Origin: Pseudomonas grimontii
Lineage (GTDB): Bacteria > Pseudomonadota > Gammaproteobacteria > Pseudomonadales > Pseudomonadaceae
NCBI RefSeq assembly: GCF_007858185.1
Contig: NZ_VFES01000004.1
Coordinates: 186,001-250,000, forward strand
DNA length: 64,000 nt
Direction: 5' to 3'
How positions within the stretch are numbered: the stretch's first letter is position 1; every line of letters begins with the position of its first letter. The position numbers and the translations under genes were made by a program. The notes below the pieces were generated by a model that was not told where the DNA came from, searched no databases, and saw only the letters and a list, made by a program, of their open reading frames with translations. This document shows, in pieces, positions 18,013-29,907 of the stretch.

Positions 18013-19866
18013 TCAGACCGCTACCACGACGATGGCGCCGATCACCAGCACGGCACCAGCAGCCATGGAAGCTGCATACCAACGCAATTGACCAGTCTCG
18101 GTACGGCTCAGGGCAGTGTGACCGCCTTTGGCAGCGCGCGGGATCAAACCGATGGTCTGGTCGAGCGGGTCTTTACGCAGTACATGACTGATGGCCAGGT
18201 ATGGCTTGACGAACAGTTTGTCGTAGATCCAGTCGAAGCCCCAGGCAGCGAACCACCAGGCCGAGAGGAAACGGCCAACGCCACTGTTGGCCACGGCGGT
18301 CACGAAGCGACGCTTGCCGAGGAACAGCATGGCCGCCAGCAGGATACCGGCGATGGCAATGGCGCCCGAGGCGATTTCCAGGCTGTGCTTGGCGGCGCCG
18401 CCGGCATGGCCGGCGCTTTCCGGCAGTACACCGGCCAGTGGCGGGGTGATCAGGGCGCCGATGAAGGTCGACAGGATGATCAGCACCGACAGGGGCAACC
18501 AGTGGGAAATGCCATGGCCTGCGTGGGCTTCGGTCTTGGCTTCACCGTGGAAGGTGATGAAGATCAGGCGGAAGGTGTACAGCGAGGTCATGAACGCACC
18601 CACCAGGCCTGCGTACAGCAGGTTCTGGTTACCGCTGGCAAAGGCTTCCCAGAGGATTTCGTCTTTGGAGTAGAAACCGGCGGTCACCAACGGCAAGGCG
18701 GCCAGGGCGGCACCACCGACGATGAAGCTGGCGTAGGCCAGTGGCAGTTTCTTCCACAGGCCACCCATCTTGAAGATGTTCTGCTCGTGGTGGCAGGCAA
18801 CGATCACCGCGCCGGAGGCCAGGAACAGCAGGGCCTTGAAGAACGCGTGGGTCATCAGGTGGAAGATCGCCGCGTCCCAGGCGCCGACGCCCAGGGCCAG
18901 GAACATATAGCCGATCTGGCTCATGGTCGAGTAAGCAAGGATACGCTTGATGTCGGTCTGCACCAGCGCGGCGAAGCCGGCCAGTACCAGGGTCACGCCG
19001 CCGACCACGCCCACCAGGTGCAGGATGTCCGGCGCCAGGGTGAACAGGCCGTGGGTACGGGCGATCAGGTAGACACCGGCGGTGACCATGGTGGCGGCGT
19101 GGATCAGTGCCGACACCGGGGTAGGACCGGCCATCGCATCCGCCAGCCAGGTTTGCAGCGGCAGTTGCGCGGACTTACCCACGGCGCCGCCCAGCAGCAT
19201 CAGGGTCGCCAGGGTGATCCAGAAGTCGCCGACCTGGAATTTCTGCGGTGCCAGCACCAGCAGTTCCTGGATGTTCAGCGTGCCCACCTGTTGGAACAGG
19301 ATGAACAGGCCGATGGCCATGAACACGTCGCCGATCCGGGTGACGATAAACGCCTTGAGTGCCGCGTTACCGTTGTTGCGGTTGCTGTAGTAGAAACCGA
19401 TCAACAGGTACGAGCACAGGCCCACGCCTTCCCAACCGAAGTACAGGAACAACAGGTTATCGCCGAGCACCAGGAACAGCATGCTGGCGATAAACAGGTT
19501 GGTGTACGAGAAGAAGCGCGAGTAGCCCGCTTCACCGCGCATGTACCAGGACGCGAACAGGTGGATCAGGAAGCCCACGCCCACCACCACACCGAGCATG
19601 GTGATCGACAGGCCGTCGACGTAGAGGGCGAAGTTAGGCTTGAAGCCTTCCACCGACATCCACTGCCACAGCACCAGGGTGTAGTGACCACCTTCCGGCG
19701 GCGCCACGTTGAATTGCCAGATGACGTAGGCGGCGACAATGGCCGACAGGCCAATGGAGCCCACACCGATCAGGGCAGAAAGGTTTTCCGACCAGCGTCC
19801 GCGAGAGAACGACAGCAGCAGGAAACCGATCAGGGGAAATACGAAAGTCAGAAAGATCATGTTCAT
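18013..19866 (-). CDS. nuoL: NADH-quinone oxidoreductase subunit L
   Basis: NuoL is the distal proton-pumping subunit, with the long lateral helix along the membrane arm. The product has 617 residues. The typical [32 protein letters not shown] motif is present and a hydrophobic C-terminal tail follows. Its start overlaps the end of nuoK by four bases (start 19866, nuoK stop from 19863). Confidence 0.96.
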   Translation of the reverse strand: MNMIFLTFVFPLIGFLLLSFSRGRWSENLSALIGVGSIGLSAIVAAYVIWQFNVAPPEGGHYTLVLWQWMSVEGFKPNFALYVDGLSITMLGVVVGVGFLIHLFASWYMRGEAGYSRFFSYTNLFIASMLFLVLGDNLLFLYFGWEGVGLCSYLLIGFYYSNRNNGNAALKAFIVTRIGDVFMAIGLFILFQQVGTLNIQELLVLAPQKFQVGDFWITLATLMLLGGAVGKSAQLPLQTWLADAMAGPTPVSALIHAATMVTAGVYLIARTHGLFTLAPDILHLVGVVGGVTLVLAGFAALVQTDIKRILAYSTMSQIGYMFLALGVGAWDAAIFHLMTHAFFKALLFLASGAVIVACHHEQNIFKMGGLWKKLPLAYASFIVGGAALAALPLVTAGFYSKDEILWEAFASGNQNLLYAGLVGAFMTSLYTFRLIFITFHGEAKTEAHAGHGISHWLPLSVLIILSTFIGALITPPLAGVLPESAGHAGGAAKHSLEIASGAIAIAGILLAAMLFLGKRRFVTAVANSGVGRFLSAWWFAAWGFDWIYDKLFVKPYLAISHVLRKDPLDQTIGLIPRAAKGGHTALSRTETGQLRWYAASMAAGAVLVIGAIVVVAV

Positions 19867-20171
19867 CCGCGCATCTCACTGGCAGCGTCGATATCAAGCG
19901 TGTGGAAGCGACGATACAGTTGCAGCAGGATCGCCAGGCCGATACTGGCCTCGGCGGCTGCCAGGCTGATCACCAGGATGAACATGACTTGTCCATCCGG
20001 CTGGCCCCAACGTGCACCCGCAACGATGAACGCCAGTGCCGCAGCGTTCATCATGATTTCCAGGCTCATCAACACGAACAGAATGTTACGGCGAACCATC
20101 AGGCCGACCAGGCCAAGGCAGAACAGGATGCCGGCGACCGCCAGACCATGCTCCAAAGGGATAGCAGGCAT
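19863..20171 (-). CDS. nuoK: NADH-quinone oxidoreductase subunit K
   Basis: NuoK is a small three-helix membrane subunit with two conserved Glu residues on the proton path ([13 protein letters not shown] and [14 protein letters not shown]). I chose ATG 20171 (MPAIPLEHG, 102 residues). Another ATG six bases earlier at 20177 is only two bases from the AAGGAG site, while 20171 is eight bases away. The gene starts three bases after the nuoJ stop codon begins, so translation is coupled. Confidence 0.95.
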   Translation of the reverse strand: MPAIPLEHGLAVAGILFCLGLVGLMVRRNILFVLMSLEIMMNAAALAFIVAGARWGQPDGQVMFILVISLAAAEASIGLAILLQLYRRFHTLDIDAASEMRG

Positions 20172-20173
20172 CG

Positions 20174-20677
20174 TCATTGCTCCTTGGCTTCGTTGCGGCC
20201 CAAGTGGAAGGCGGTGATGGCTGCGGCGAGCAGCAGCATCGAAGCCAGTTCGACCACCAGCAGGTACGGACCGAACAGGCTGATGCCCACGGCTTTCGCG
20301 TCCACGGTGGTGTGGCCGATGGCCTGGCCGCTCTGGTGAGCGAACAGCACATACAGCAGTTCACCCAGCAGCAGCGCTGCGAGGACAACCGGGCCGAGCC
20401 AGATGCCGGGCTTGAGCCAGACGCGTTCCTGGGCGACCGAGGCCGGCCCGAGGTTGAGCATCATCACCACAAACACGAACAGCACCATGATGGCGCCGGC
20501 GTAGGCGATCACTTCGAGCACACCGGCGAACGGCGCGCCGAGGCTGAAGAAGGTCATGGCCACGGCGATCAGCGAAATGATCAGGTAGAGCAGGGCGTGC
20601 ACGGGGTTGGTGTTGGTGATCACGCGAAGCGTGGACACCACTGCAATACCCGATGCGAAATAGAAAGCGAATTCCAT
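20174..20677 (-). CDS. nuoJ: NADH-quinone oxidoreductase subunit J
   Basis: NuoJ is a 167-residue membrane subunit with five predicted helices. The conserved third helix [21 protein letters not shown], which includes the pi-bulge Tyr and Gly residues, is visible. It follows nuoI after nine bases. Confidence 0.95.
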   Translation of the reverse strand: MEFAFYFASGIAVVSTLRVITNTNPVHALLYLIISLIAVAMTFFSLGAPFAGVLEVIAYAGAIMVLFVFVVMMLNLGPASVAQERVWLKPGIWLGPVVLAALLLGELLYVLFAHQSGQAIGHTTVDAKAVGISLFGPYLLVVELASMLLLAAAITAFHLGRNEAKEQ

Positions 20678-20686
20678 CTTTCTTCC

Positions 20687-21235
20687 TTAAGGCAGCAAGC
20701 TCTTCACGTTGATCGGCTCGGCTTCGTTTTGTGCGGCGCCTTTCGGCTTACCGGCAACGGCCATACCTGCAACACGATAGAAGTTGTAATCAGGGTTTTT
20801 ACCGGGACCAGAGATCAGCAGATCTTCTTTCTCGTACACCAGGTCCTGACGTTTGAACTCGGCCATCTCGAAATCCGGTGTGAGCTGGATCGCGGTGGTC
20901 GGGCAAGCTTCCTCGCAGAGGCCGCAGAAAATGCAGCGCGAGAAGTTGATGCGGAAGAAGTCCGGGTACCAGCGACCGTCTTCGGTTTCAGCTTTCTGCA
21001 GGGAGATGCAACCCACCGGGCACGCCACGGCGCACAGGTTGCAGGCTACGCAACGCTCTTCGCCATCGGGGTCGCGGGTCAGCACGATGCGGCCGCGATA
21101 GCGCGGCGGCAGGTACACCGCTTCTTCCGGGTATTGCAGGGTGTCGCGTTTGCGGAAGCCATGGCCGAAAACCATCACCAGGCTTCGCAACTGGGTACCG
21201 GTACCCTTAACGATGTCGCCAATATATTTGAACAT
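20687..21235 (-). CDS. nuoI: NADH-quinone oxidoreductase subunit I (two 4Fe-4S clusters)
   Basis: NuoI carries clusters N6a and N6b and passes electrons toward NuoB. The 182-residue protein shows two ferredoxin motifs: [15 protein letters not shown], and [16 protein letters not shown]. The N terminus contains the amphipathic stretch that rests on the membrane arm. It lies 11 bases after nuoH. Confidence 0.96.
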   Translation of the reverse strand: MFKYIGDIVKGTGTQLRSLVMVFGHGFRKRDTLQYPEEAVYLPPRYRGRIVLTRDPDGEERCVACNLCAVACPVGCISLQKAETEDGRWYPDFFRINFSRCIFCGLCEEACPTTAIQLTPDFEMAEFKRQDLVYEKEDLLISGPGKNPDYNFYRVAGMAVAGKPKGAAQNEAEPINVKSLLP

Positions 21236-21246
21236 GGGTCAAATCC

Positions 21247-22254
21247 TCACTGAACCGCGCCCGCTGGCGTGTTCAACAACACAACGGCAGCAGTCACCAG
21301 CAAATTGATCAGGGTCAGCGGCAGGCAGAAACGCCAGCTGAAATCCATCACCTGGTCATACCGTGGACGCGGAATGGAAGCGCGCAGCAGGATAAACAGC
21401 ATGATGAAGAACGCGGTCTTCAGGAAGAACCAGAAGAACGCCAGCTGCGGCAGGATGCCGAATGGACCGTGCCAGCCGCCGAAGAACAGCGTGACCAGCA
21501 GGGCCGAGATCAAGATGATGCCGATGTACTCACCGACGAAGAACATGCCCCATTTCATGCCGGCGTATTCAATGTGGTAACCGTCGGCCAGTTCCTGTTC
21601 CGCTTCCGGCTGGTCGAACGGGTGACGGTGAGTCACGGCGACGCCGGCGATGAAGAAGGTACAGAAGCCGAAGAACTGCGGAATGATGAACCACAGGTTC
21701 TGCGCCTGGTACTCGACGATGTCGCGCATGTTGAACGAGCCGACCTGCACCACGATGCCCATCAGCGCGAGGCCCATGAACACTTCGTAGGACACGGTCT
21801 GGGCCGAGGCCCGCAAGCTGCCCAGCAGGGCGAACTTGTTGTTGCTCGACCAACCGGCGAACAGCACCGCATAGACCGACAAACCGGCCATGGCGAAGAA
21901 GAACAGCAAGCCGATGTTCAGGTCCGCCACGCCCCAGGTCGGGGTGATCGGGATGACCGCGAAGGCGATCAGCAAGGCGCTCATGGCCACGACGGGTGCC
22001 AGGGTGAAGATCACCTTGTCGGCAAACGGCGGGGTCCAGTCTTCCTTGAAGAACATCTTCAGCATGTCGGCAGCGATCTGGAACATACCGAACGGGCCAA
22101 CGCGGTTCGGACCGTAACGGTCCTGCCACCAGCCCAGCAGGCGACGTTCGACGAAGCTGAGCAGGGCGCCCGCGACGACCACGGCCAACAGGATCACGAT
22201 GGCCTTGACGACCGAGATGATCACGTCGATCACTTCAGGGGTGAACCAGGTCAT
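21247..22254 (-). CDS. nuoH: NADH-quinone oxidoreductase subunit H
   Basis: NuoH links the peripheral and membrane arms and forms part of the quinone chamber. The 335-residue membrane protein contains the conserved [23 protein letters not shown] loop and the acidic loop [21 protein letters not shown]. Its start overlaps the nuoG stop by four bases. Confidence 0.96.
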   Translation of the reverse strand: MTWFTPEVIDVIISVVKAIVILLAVVVAGALLSFVERRLLGWWQDRYGPNRVGPFGMFQIAADMLKMFFKEDWTPPFADKVIFTLAPVVAMSALLIAFAVIPITPTWGVADLNIGLLFFFAMAGLSVYAVLFAGWSSNNKFALLGSLRASAQTVSYEVFMGLALMGIVVQVGSFNMRDIVEYQAQNLWFIIPQFFGFCTFFIAGVAVTHRHPFDQPEAEQELADGYHIEYAGMKWGMFFVGEYIGIILISALLVTLFFGGWHGPFGILPQLAFFWFFLKTAFFIMLFILLRASIPRPRYDQVMDFSWRFCLPLTLINLLVTAAVVLLNTPAGAVQ

Positions 22255-24965
22255 TGCGCTGCCTCCTGCAGACCGTCAACGGTTTTGCCAAAGATCGCAG
22301 GTGGGATACCGGCGAGGCCTTTAGGCAGTGCAACCAGGCCGGCACCCAACGCTTCGTTGATGCGCAGCGGCAGACGCAGGGTCTGGCCGCCCACGCTCAC
22401 GCTGAGCAGGGCACCGTCGTTGACGCCCAGGCGGTCGGCTTCGGACTTGGCCAAGGACACGTAGGCTTCGGGAATGCGCTCTTGTACCGGTGCGGCCTTG
22501 GAAGAGGTCTCTTCGCTGCCGAACAGGTGGAAGAGCGGCACAACCTGCCAGGTGCCCTGGGCCGGGTTGAACGGACGCGGGACCGCCGCGAACCAGTTCA
22601 GCGAGTCGCCCTGGGTTTCGATCAGGCGGGTGCCCGGGTCGCCAGCGCGGATATGCCCACCGACTTCGTCCTGGAACTTGTTCCAGGCCTGTGGCGAGTT
22701 CCAGCCCGGCGACCAGGCAAACGGCACCTGCTGACGGGGCTCGACCGAACCCGAGTAACCTTCCATGGAGAAGGCGAACGCGGTGTCGTTGTCTTGTGGA
22801 GTGCGCGGTTCGTGCACGCTGATGTCGGCGCGCATGGCGGTACGACCGGAGTAACGCAGCGGCTCACGGGCGAGTTTCATGCCCTTGATGCGGAACGCGG
22901 CGGACGGTGCGGCGTCGACGATACGCGCCAGCTGCGGCGCGCTCGCGGCGGCGGCGGCGGTCACGTGGTCCAGCTGGGTCCAGTCGATCGGCTGGTTCAG
23001 CAAGGTGGCGCGCAGGGCATGCAGCCAGCGCCAGCCTTCGTGAACCAGGATGCTGGCGTCCATGTACTTCGGATCGAACACCTGGAAGAAGCGCTGGGCA
23101 CGGCCTTCCTGGCTGACCAGGGTACCGTCGCCTTCGGCGAAGGTGGCGGCTGGCAGTACCAGGTGGGCGCGATCGCTGGTGGCGGTCTTCTGGTGGTCGG
23201 CGACGATCAGGACCTTGGCGGCGTTCAGCGCAGCGTCAACCTTGGCGGCGTCGGTGCGGGTGTACAGGTCGTTTTCCAGCACCACGATCGCATCGGCGGT
23301 GCCGTCGATAACGGTTTGCAGGGCGGCGTCCAGGGACTCGCCACCGAGCATGGCCAGGCCGAGGCTGTTGGCTTCCGGCACGACCAGGCTGATGGAACCG
23401 TTCTTGTCGCGCAGCTTCAAGGCCTTGGCGATGTTGGCGGCGGCTTCGATCAATGCCTTGGAACCCAGCGAGGTACCGGCAATGATCAATGGACGCTTGG
23501 CTGCCAGCAGGGCGTCGGCAATGCGTTGGGCCAGTTCGACGGCTTCAGTGTCCAGGCCTTCGACCGCCGGTGCGCTGGCGTCGAGGGCGTGGGCCACGGC
23601 GAAACCGATGCGCGCCAGGTCATCCGGCGCAGCGTGCACGCATTCTTCGGCGATGTCGTCGAGCTTGGTTTCCGCCAGGCTGGCGATAAACAGCGGGTTC
23701 AGCGCGTGCTGGCCGATGTTTTTCACCGCGGCGTCGAGCCAAGGCTGTACGCGCATGGCGTCGGCCATGTCTTCGGCCTTGCCTTTGACCGATTGACGCA
23801 GGGACAACGCGATACGCGCGGCGGTCTGGGTCAGGTCTTCACCGAGCACGAAGATGGCGTCGTGGTCTTCGATGTCGCGCATGTTCGGCACCGGCAGCGG
23901 GCTGTCGTTCAGCACTTGCAGGACCAGGCGGATGCGCTCCAGCTCACCGGCTTCGATACCGCAGTAGAAGTGCTCGGCACCCACCAGTTCGCGCAACGCG
24001 TAGTTGCTTTCGAGGCTGGCGCGGGGCGAACCGATACCGACGATGTTACGGCCGCGCAGCAGGTCGGCGGCTTTATCCAGCGCTGCGTCGAGGCTCAGCT
24101 TGGCGCCATCGGCCAGCAGCGGCTGGCGTGGGCGGTCTTCGCGGTTGACGTAGCCATAGCCGAAACGGCCACGGTCGCACAGGAAGTACTGGTTGACCGA
24201 ACCGTTGAAGCGGTTTTCGATGCGACGCAGTTCGCCGTAGCGCTCGCCCGGGGAGATGTTGCAACCGCTCGAGCAGCCATGGCAGATGCTCGGCGAGAAC
24301 TGCATGTCCCACTTACGGTTGTAGCGCTCGGAGTGAGTTTTGTCGGTGAACACACCGGTCGGGCAGACCTCGGTGAGGTTGCCGGAGAACTCGCTTTCGA
24401 GCACACCGTCTTCAACGCGACCGAAGTACACGTTGTCGTGGGCGCCGAATACGCCGAGGTCGGTGCCGCCGGCGTAGTCTTTATAGAAGCGTACGCAGCG
24501 GTAGCAGGCGATGCAGCGGTTCATTTCGTGGGAAATGAACGGGCCCAGCTGCTGGTTCTGGTGGGTACGCTTGGTGAAGCGATAACGGCGCTCGTTGTGG
24601 CCGGTCATCACCGTCATGTCTTGCAGGTGGCAGTGACCGCCTTCCTCACAGACCGGGCAGTCGTGGGGGTGGTTGGTCATCAGCCATTCGACAACGCTGG
24701 CGCGGAACGCCTTGGATTCATCATCGTCGATGGAGATCCAGGTGTTGTCGGTGGCTGGCGTCATGCAGGACATGACGATACGACCACGGGTGTCGTTTTC
24801 GTCGGTGTACTGCTTGACCGCACACTGGCGACAGGCACCGACGCTACCAAGCGCGGGGTGCCAGCAGAAATAAGGGATGTCGAGGCCTAGTGACAGACAC
24901 GCCTGTAACAGGTTGTCCGCCCCATCGACTTCGAGCGCTTTGCCGTCTACGTGGATAGTGGCCAT
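22251..24965 (-). CDS. nuoG: NADH-quinone oxidoreductase subunit G
   Basis: NuoG is the large iron-sulfur subunit of the NADH arm. The 904-residue protein has an N-terminal 2Fe-2S motif ([17 protein letters not shown]), the His-Cys ligated cluster ([12 protein letters not shown]), a further CIACYRC motif with a downstream CPTG, and CHGCSSGC plus a later Cys, which supplies the additional N7 cluster known from E. coli. The rest resembles a molybdopterin oxidoreductase that has lost its cofactor. The ATG at 24965 has only a weak GAAGAA ribosome site. The 134-base gap upstream of it is unusually structured. Confidence 0.96.
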   Translation of the reverse strand: MATIHVDGKALEVDGADNLLQACLSLGLDIPYFCWHPALGSVGACRQCAVKQYTDENDTRGRIVMSCMTPATDNTWISIDDDESKAFRASVVEWLMTNHPHDCPVCEEGGHCHLQDMTVMTGHNERRYRFTKRTHQNQQLGPFISHEMNRCIACYRCVRFYKDYAGGTDLGVFGAHDNVYFGRVEDGVLESEFSGNLTEVCPTGVFTDKTHSERYNRKWDMQFSPSICHGCSSGCNISPGERYGELRRIENRFNGSVNQYFLCDRGRFGYGYVNREDRPRQPLLADGAKLSLDAALDKAADLLRGRNIVGIGSPRASLESNYALRELVGAEHFYCGIEAGELERIRLVLQVLNDSPLPVPNMRDIEDHDAIFVLGEDLTQTAARIALSLRQSVKGKAEDMADAMRVQPWLDAAVKNIGQHALNPLFIASLAETKLDDIAEECVHAAPDDLARIGFAVAHALDASAPAVEGLDTEAVELAQRIADALLAAKRPLIIAGTSLGSKALIEAAANIAKALKLRDKNGSISLVVPEANSLGLAMLGGESLDAALQTVIDGTADAIVVLENDLYTRTDAAKVDAALNAAKVLIVADHQKTATSDRAHLVLPAATFAEGDGTLVSQEGRAQRFFQVFDPKYMDASILVHEGWRWLHALRATLLNQPIDWTQLDHVTAAAAASAPQLARIVDAAPSAAFRIKGMKLAREPLRYSGRTAMRADISVHEPRTPQDNDTAFAFSMEGYSGSVEPRQQVPFAWSPGWNSPQAWNKFQDEVGGHIRAGDPGTRLIETQGDSLNWFAAVPRPFNPAQGTWQVVPLFHLFGSEETSSKAAPVQERIPEAYVSLAKSEADRLGVNDGALLSVSVGGQTLRLPLRINEALGAGLVALPKGLAGIPPAIFGKTVDGLQEAAQ

Positions 24966-25099
24966 GGTTCAAAGTTCTTCGTTGGCCCGTTGTCAGCGGG
25001 CGTGGCTAATGGAATCTTGTTGTTCATGGGCATCAACACAGCCTTTACGGCGTCAGCCCATGAGAAAGCGAAGGGTACGGACCCTTCGCTTTTTAAGCG
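24966..25099 (-). promoter_or_regulatory. Structured 134-base gap between nuoF and nuoG
   Basis: This is the longest gap in the nuo operon, where the other genes overlap or lie within about 75 bases. AAAGCGAAGGGT (25065-25076) and ACCCTTCGCTTT (25081-25092) form a perfect 12-base-pair stem just after the nuoF stop. Next to it, TCATGGGC (25024-25031) and GCCCATGA (25056-25063) form an eight-base-pair stem with a 24-base loop. On the nuo strand the first stem is followed by only a short T run, so it would be a weak terminator or a processing and stability element. A 26-codon frame, 24947-25027 minus, overlaps the nuoG start but has no good ribosome site. Confidence 0.55.
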
Positions 25100-26455
25100 T
25101 TACGCGCCGACTACGATCGGCCTTGCCAGAGGCGGGACGGCGGCGCTGACAGGCGCGATGCCGGCTTCGAACTCCGAGCGGAAGTATTTGATTGCGCTGC
25201 CCAATGGCTCCACGGCGCCCGGTGCGTGAGCACAGAAGGTCTTGCCTGGGCCGAGGAAACCGACCAGCCCCAGCAGGGTCTCGATGTCACCCTCGCGGCC
25301 TTCGCCGTTTTCCAGGGCCATCAGCAGCTTGACGCTCCACGGCAAGCCGTCGCGGCATGGGGTGCAGAAGCCGCACGATTCACGGGCAAAGAACTGCTCC
25401 ATGTTGCGCAGCAGCGAGACCATGTTCACGGTGTTGTCCACCGCCATCGCCAGGCCGGTACCCATCCGGGTGCCCACCTTGCCGATGCCGCCGGCATACA
25501 TCTGTGCGTCGAGGTGCTCGGGGAGCAGGAAGCCGGTGCCGGCGCCGCCTGGCTGCCAGGCCTTGAGGGTGTAGCCGTCGCGCATGCCGCCGGCGTAGTC
25601 CTCGAACAGCTCGCGTGCGGTCACGCCGAACGGCAGTTCCCACAGGCCAGGGTTCTTGACCTTGCCGGAGAAGCCCATGAGCTTGGTGCCCATGTCTTCG
25701 CTGCCTTCGCGGGCCAACGATTTGTACCAGTCCACGCCGTCGGCGATGATCGCCGGCACGTTGCACAGGGTCTCGACGTTGTTCACGCAGGTCGGCTTGC
25801 CCCACACGCCCACGGCGGCAGGGAAGGGCGGCTTGGAGCGCGGGTTGGCGCGGCGGCCTTCGAGGGAGTTGATCAGTGCGGTTTCTTCACCGCAGATGTA
25901 ACGCCCGGCGCCGGTGTGCACGAACAGTTCGAAGTCAAAACCCGAACCGAGGATGTTCTTGCCCAACAGGCCTGCTGCCTTGGCTTCTTGCACGGCACGG
26001 TTGAGGTGCTTGGCGGCGGTGGTGTACTCGCCGCGCAGGAAGATGTAGCCACGGTAGGTTTTCAGCGCGCGGGCGCTGATCAGCATGCCTTCGATCAGCA
26101 GATGGGGCAGTTGCTCCATCAGCATGCGGTCTTTCCAGGTGTTGGGCTCCATTTCATCCGCGTTGCACAGCAGGTAGCGGATGTTGATGGATTCGTCTTT
26201 GGGCATCAGGCCCCACTTCACGCCCGTGGGGAAGCCTGCGCCGCCGCGCCCCTTGAGGCCGGCGTCCTTCACGGTCTGGACGATGTCGTCCTGGGCCATG
26301 TCGGCAAAGGCTTTGCGCGCGGCCGCGTAACCGTTCTTGGCCTGGTACTCGTCAAGCCAGACCGGCTCGCCGTCGTCACGCAGGCGCCAGGTCAGCGGGT
26401 GGGTTTCGGCCGAACGCTTGATCAGGTTGGCCGGGCCGAAGGAAGTCAGGGTCAT
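25100..26455 (-). CDS. nuoF: NADH-quinone oxidoreductase subunit F (NADH- and FMN-binding)
   Basis: NuoF oxidises NADH through FMN and passes electrons to a 4Fe-4S cluster. The 451-residue protein has the glycine-rich NADH/FMN stretch [17 protein letters not shown], the second FMN region near [17 protein letters not shown], and the cluster ligands [12 protein letters not shown] plus a later Cys in [10 protein letters not shown]. It starts four bases inside the end of nuoE. Confidence 0.97.
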   Translation of the reverse strand: MTLTSFGPANLIKRSAETHPLTWRLRDDGEPVWLDEYQAKNGYAAARKAFADMAQDDIVQTVKDAGLKGRGGAGFPTGVKWGLMPKDESINIRYLLCNADEMEPNTWKDRMLMEQLPHLLIEGMLISARALKTYRGYIFLRGEYTTAAKHLNRAVQEAKAAGLLGKNILGSGFDFELFVHTGAGRYICGEETALINSLEGRRANPRSKPPFPAAVGVWGKPTCVNNVETLCNVPAIIADGVDWYKSLAREGSEDMGTKLMGFSGKVKNPGLWELPFGVTARELFEDYAGGMRDGYTLKAWQPGGAGTGFLLPEHLDAQMYAGGIGKVGTRMGTGLAMAVDNTVNMVSLLRNMEQFFARESCGFCTPCRDGLPWSVKLLMALENGEGREGDIETLLGLVGFLGPGKTFCAHAPGAVEPLGSAIKYFRSEFEAGIAPVSAAVPPLARPIVVGA

Positions 26456-26949
26456 GGGTAGCCCTCGAGCAATTGGGTCACGCCAGCTGGCTGCACGTCA
26501 CCGAATGTGTCGTCGTCGATCATCAACGCCGGCGCTTTGTCGCAGTTGCCCAGGCAGCACACCGGCAGCAGCGTGAAGCGGCCGTCCGGGGTGGTTTGGC
26601 CAAGGCCGATGCCCAGCGTGCTCTGGATCTCGCTGACCACCGACTCGTGGCCACCGATGTAGCAAACCATGCTGTCGCACACGCGAATGATGTGGCGGCC
26701 GACCGGCTGGCGGAAGATCTGGCTGTAGAACGTGGCCACGCCTTCAACGTCGCTGGCGGGGATGCCGAGGATCTCGCCGATGGCGTAGAGGGCGCCGTCT
26801 GGCACCCAGCCACGTTCCTTCTGGACGATCTTCAAGGCTTCGATCGACGCCGCGCGCGGGTCTTCGTAGTGATGCAGCTCGTGCTCGATGGCCGAGCGCT
26901 CGGTTTCACTCAGGGTGAAACGGTCTGTCTGGATAAGCTTGCTGTTCAT
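26452..26949 (-). CDS. nuoE: NADH-quinone oxidoreductase subunit E (2Fe-2S)
   Basis: NuoE carries the N1a 2Fe-2S cluster beside the FMN. It has 165 residues, with cluster ligands in [11 protein letters not shown] (one Cys used with the next) and in [13 protein letters not shown], a thioredoxin-like ferredoxin fold. It lies two bases downstream of nuoCD and overlaps nuoF. Confidence 0.96.
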   Translation of the reverse strand: MNSKLIQTDRFTLSETERSAIEHELHHYEDPRAASIEALKIVQKERGWVPDGALYAIGEILGIPASDVEGVATFYSQIFRQPVGRHIIRVCDSMVCYIGGHESVVSEIQSTLGIGLGQTTPDGRFTLLPVCCLGNCDKAPALMIDDDTFGDVQPAGVTQLLEGYP

Positions 26950-26951
26950 GC

Positions 26952-28736
26952 TTAGCGGTCCACGTCGGCCATAACGAAATCGATACTACCCAGGTACGCA
27001 ATCAAGTCCGCGACCATCTCACCTTTGATCACCGAAGGGATCTGCTGCAAGTGGGCGAAGCTTGGGGTACGAATCCGGGTGCGGTAGCTCATGGTGCCGC
27101 CATCGCTCGTCAGGTAATAACTGTTGATACCCTTGGTCGCTTCGATCATCTGGAAGGATTCGTTGGCCGGCATCACCGGGCCCCACGAAACCTGCAGGAA
27201 GTGCGTGATCAGGGTTTCGATGTGCTGCAGCGTGCGCTCTTTCGGCGGCGGCGTCGTCAGCGGGTGATCCGCCTTGTACGGGCCGGCCGGCATGTTGCGC
27301 ATGCACTGCTCGATGATCTTCAGGCTCTGGCGCATTTCTTCGACGCGCACGATGCAACGGTCGTAGGCATCGCCATTGGCCGCCAGCGGCACTTCGAACT
27401 CGAAGTTCTCGTAGCCGGAATAGGGGCGCGCTTTACGCAGGTCGAAGTCGCAACCGGTCGAACGCAAGCCTGCACCGGTGACGCCCCATTCCAGGGCCTC
27501 TTTGGTGTTGTAGGCGGCAACGCCGATGGTCCGACCCTTGAGGATGCTGTTGTCCAGGGCGGCTTTCTGGTACTCGTCCAGACGCTTGGGCATCCAGTCG
27601 ATGAATTCCTTGACCAGGCGTTCCCAGCCATTCGGCAGGTCGTGGGCGACGCCGCCGATGCGGTACCAGGCCGGGTGCAGGCGGAAACCGGTGATGGCTT
27701 CGATGACCTTGTAGGCGCGCTGACGGTCGGTGAAGGTGAAGAACACCGGGGTCATGGCGCCGACGTCCTGGATATAGGTACCCAAGAACAGCAGGTGGCT
27801 GGTGATCCGGAAGAACTCGGCCATCATGATGCGGATGGTGTCGACGCGGTCCGGGACCTTGATGCCGGCCAGCTTCTCGACCGAGAGCACGTACGGCAGG
27901 TTGTTCATCACGCCGCCGAGGTAATCGATACGGTCGGTATAGGGGATGAAGCTGTGCCACGACTGACGCTCGGCCATCTTCTCGGCACCACGGTGGTGGT
28001 AGCCGATGTCCGGCACGCAGTCGACGATTTCTTCGCCGTCCAGTTGCAGGATGATGCGGAAGGCACCGTGGGCCGAAGGGTGGTTCGGGCCCAGGTTGAG
28101 GAACATGTAGTCCTCGTTGGTGCCGGAACGCTTCATGCCCCAGTCTTCCGGACGGAAGCGCGCGGCCTCTTCTTCAAGCTGCTGCTTGGCGAGGTTGAGG
28201 CTGAACGGGTCGAACTCGGTGGCGCGGGCAGGGAAGTCCTTGCGCAGCGGGTGACCTTCCCAGGTCGGCGGCATCATGATGCGCGTCAGGTGCGGGTGGC
28301 CCGGGAAGTCGATACCGAACATGTCCCAGACTTCGCGTTCGTACCAACTGGCATTCGGCCAGATACCGGTCACGGTCGGGATGCTCAGGTCGCTTTCGGA
28401 CAGCGCGACCTTGATCATCACGTCGCTGTTACGTTCCAGCGACATCAGGTGATAGAACACGGTGAAATCGGCGCCGCTCGGCAGCCCCTGGCGCTTGGTA
28501 CGCAGACGCTCGTCCACGCCATGCAGGTCATAGAGCATGACGTACGGCTTGGGCAGGTTGCGCAGGAAGGTCAGGACTTCGACGAGCTTGGCGCGCGCCA
28601 CCCACAGCACTGGCATACCGGTGCGTGTGGCCTGGGCGGTGAAGGCGTCAGGGCCAAAACGGTTGTTGAGTTCGACGACCACATCCTGGTCGTCTGCCTT
28701 ATAAGGCGGGATGTACAGAGCACTGCCTGTAGTCAT
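26952..28736 (-). CDS. nuoCD: Fused NADH-quinone oxidoreductase subunit C/D
   Basis: In this lineage the 30-kDa (C) and 49-kDa (D) subunits are one chain of 594 residues. The C part (about 1-190) includes [26 protein letters not shown]. The D part begins near residue 210 with [22 protein letters not shown] and contains the quinone-site histidine loop. The fusion is the normal state for gamma-proteobacteria such as Pseudomonas and E. coli, not an anomaly. nuoB lies 72 bases upstream. Confidence 0.97.
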   Translation of the reverse strand: MTTGSALYIPPYKADDQDVVVELNNRFGPDAFTAQATRTGMPVLWVARAKLVEVLTFLRNLPKPYVMLYDLHGVDERLRTKRQGLPSGADFTVFYHLMSLERNSDVMIKVALSESDLSIPTVTGIWPNASWYEREVWDMFGIDFPGHPHLTRIMMPPTWEGHPLRKDFPARATEFDPFSLNLAKQQLEEEAARFRPEDWGMKRSGTNEDYMFLNLGPNHPSAHGAFRIILQLDGEEIVDCVPDIGYHHRGAEKMAERQSWHSFIPYTDRIDYLGGVMNNLPYVLSVEKLAGIKVPDRVDTIRIMMAEFFRITSHLLFLGTYIQDVGAMTPVFFTFTDRQRAYKVIEAITGFRLHPAWYRIGGVAHDLPNGWERLVKEFIDWMPKRLDEYQKAALDNSILKGRTIGVAAYNTKEALEWGVTGAGLRSTGCDFDLRKARPYSGYENFEFEVPLAANGDAYDRCIVRVEEMRQSLKIIEQCMRNMPAGPYKADHPLTTPPPKERTLQHIETLITHFLQVSWGPVMPANESFQMIEATKGINSYYLTSDGGTMSYRTRIRTPSFAHLQQIPSVIKGEMVADLIAYLGSIDFVMADVDR

Positions 28737-28808
28737 GGTTTTTTATCGCTTTCGGTCAACGTAAAGAATGAAGCCAGGTTTTCGTTCTATAAAAGAAGCG
28801 GTGCTGGA

Positions 28809-29483
28809 TCAGACTTCGTCGGGGCTGCGCAGGTTGGTGACTGCGATTCGCTGTTCGCGGCGCTGTTCCTTTTGCGACGGCATCTCGGCGCGGTACACGC
28901 CTTGATCACCGACGACCCAGGAAAGCGGGCGACGCTCCTTGCCAATCGATTCCTGCAACAGCATCAAGCCTTGCAGGAATGCTTCGGGGCGGGGCGGGCA
29001 GCCAGGCACGTAGACGTCCACGGGCAGGAACTTGTCCACCCCCTGAACCACGGAGTAGATGTCGTACATGCCACCGGAGTTGGCGCACGAACCCATGGAG
29101 ATAACCCACTTCGGTTCGAGCATTTGCTCGTAGAGACGCTGAATGATCGGCGCCATCTTGATAAAGCAGGTACCGGCGATAACCATGAAATCCGCCTGGC
29201 GCGGTGAGGCCCGGATAACTTCGGCGCCAAAGCGCGCGATGTCGTGGGGCGCCGTGAAGGCGGTGGTCATTTCCACGTAGCAACACGAAAGACCGAAGTT
29301 GTACGGCCACAGGGAGTTCTTACGTCCCCAGTTGACCGCGCCACTCAGCACGTCTTCCAGCTTGCCCATGTAGATGTTTTTGTGGACTTGGTCTTCTAAC
29401 GGGTCGGAAACGGTTTCCCGTTCGCCGATGGGGTACTGCTCGTTAGGAGCATCCGGGTCGATCCTGGTGAGATTGTATTGCAT
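28809..29483 (-). CDS. nuoB: NADH-quinone oxidoreductase subunit B (cluster N2)
   Basis: NuoB holds the terminal N2 4Fe-4S cluster that reduces quinone. The 224-residue protein has the unusual tandem-cysteine motif LSCCYVEM plus GSCANSGG and [10 protein letters not shown] start at ATG 29483 ([13 protein letters not shown]) because GAGG sits eight bases upstream; a TTG two codons earlier is not needed. The C-terminal tail is long and charged, typical of Pseudomonas. Confidence 0.96.
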   Translation of the reverse strand: MQYNLTRIDPDAPNEQYPIGERETVSDPLEDQVHKNIYMGKLEDVLSGAVNWGRKNSLWPYNFGLSCCYVEMTTAFTAPHDIARFGAEVIRASPRQADFMVIAGTCFIKMAPIIQRLYEQMLEPKWVISMGSCANSGGMYDIYSVVQGVDKFLPVDVYVPGCPPRPEAFLQGLMLLQESIGKERRPLSWVVGDQGVYRAEMPSQKEQRREQRIAVTNLRSPDEV

Positions 29484-29493
29484 CGCCAAAGCC

Positions 29494-29907
29494 TCATTGT
29501 TTCAGCTTCGCTTGCCGCTTACGACGAGCTTCCGGAGCCCAGTCAAGGGCGCCCACTCGAAATAGGTAGACAAGGCCTGCCAACAGAATTGCTATGAAAA
29601 CGAGGGCTTCGACGAATCCGGTCCAGCCGCTTTCGCGGACGGACACAGACCAGGCAAAGAGAAAGAGGGCTTCGATGTCGAAGATCACGAAGAGCATCGC
29701 GACCAGATAGAATTTGGCTGAGAGCCGCAAGCGGGCGCCACCTGTAGGCAGCATGCCGGATTCGAACGGTTCATTCTTGCTGCGGCCCCAGGCTTTTGAC
29801 CCGAGGAGGCTGGAAACACCGAGCATGAAGGCGCAAAGGCCGACAACACCGAGGAGGAAAATGGCAAAGCCCCAGTTGTGGGCCATGAGTCCTGTCGCTT
29901 CGGTCAT
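29494..29907 (-). CDS. nuoA: NADH-quinone oxidoreductase subunit A
   Basis: NuoA is the first gene of the operon, a three-helix membrane subunit with the conserved loop [13 protein letters not shown] that lines the quinone chamber. The start at ATG 29907 gives 137 residues and is preceded by AAGGA. A longer frame to 29985 has no homology. The nuo promoter must lie in the 29908-30345 interval, but I could not assign -35 and -10 boxes with confidence. Confidence 0.95.
   Translation of the reverse strand: MTEATGLMAHNWGFAIFLLGVVGLCAFMLGVSSLLGSKAWGRSKNEPFESGMLPTGGARLRLSAKFYLVAMLFVIFDIEALFLFAWSVSVRESGWTGFVEALVFIAILLAGLVYLFRVGALDWAPEARRKRQAKLKQ

Noticed and set aside
18088..20217. Long plus-strand open frame opposite nuoL and nuoK; similar long antisense frames at 22254-24890, 38561-41149 and 53501-56074.
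   Set aside because: They mirror strongly conserved genes in GC-rich DNA, are rich in Gln, His, Arg and Gly, and show no domain. They are by-products of codon use on the coding strand.
24947..25027. A 26-codon minus-strand frame overlapping the nuoG start, a possible leader peptide.
   Set aside because: The nearest purine-rich site is about 14 bases from its ATG and its composition shows no attenuation-type codon run. Kept only as part of the nuoF-nuoG gap finding.
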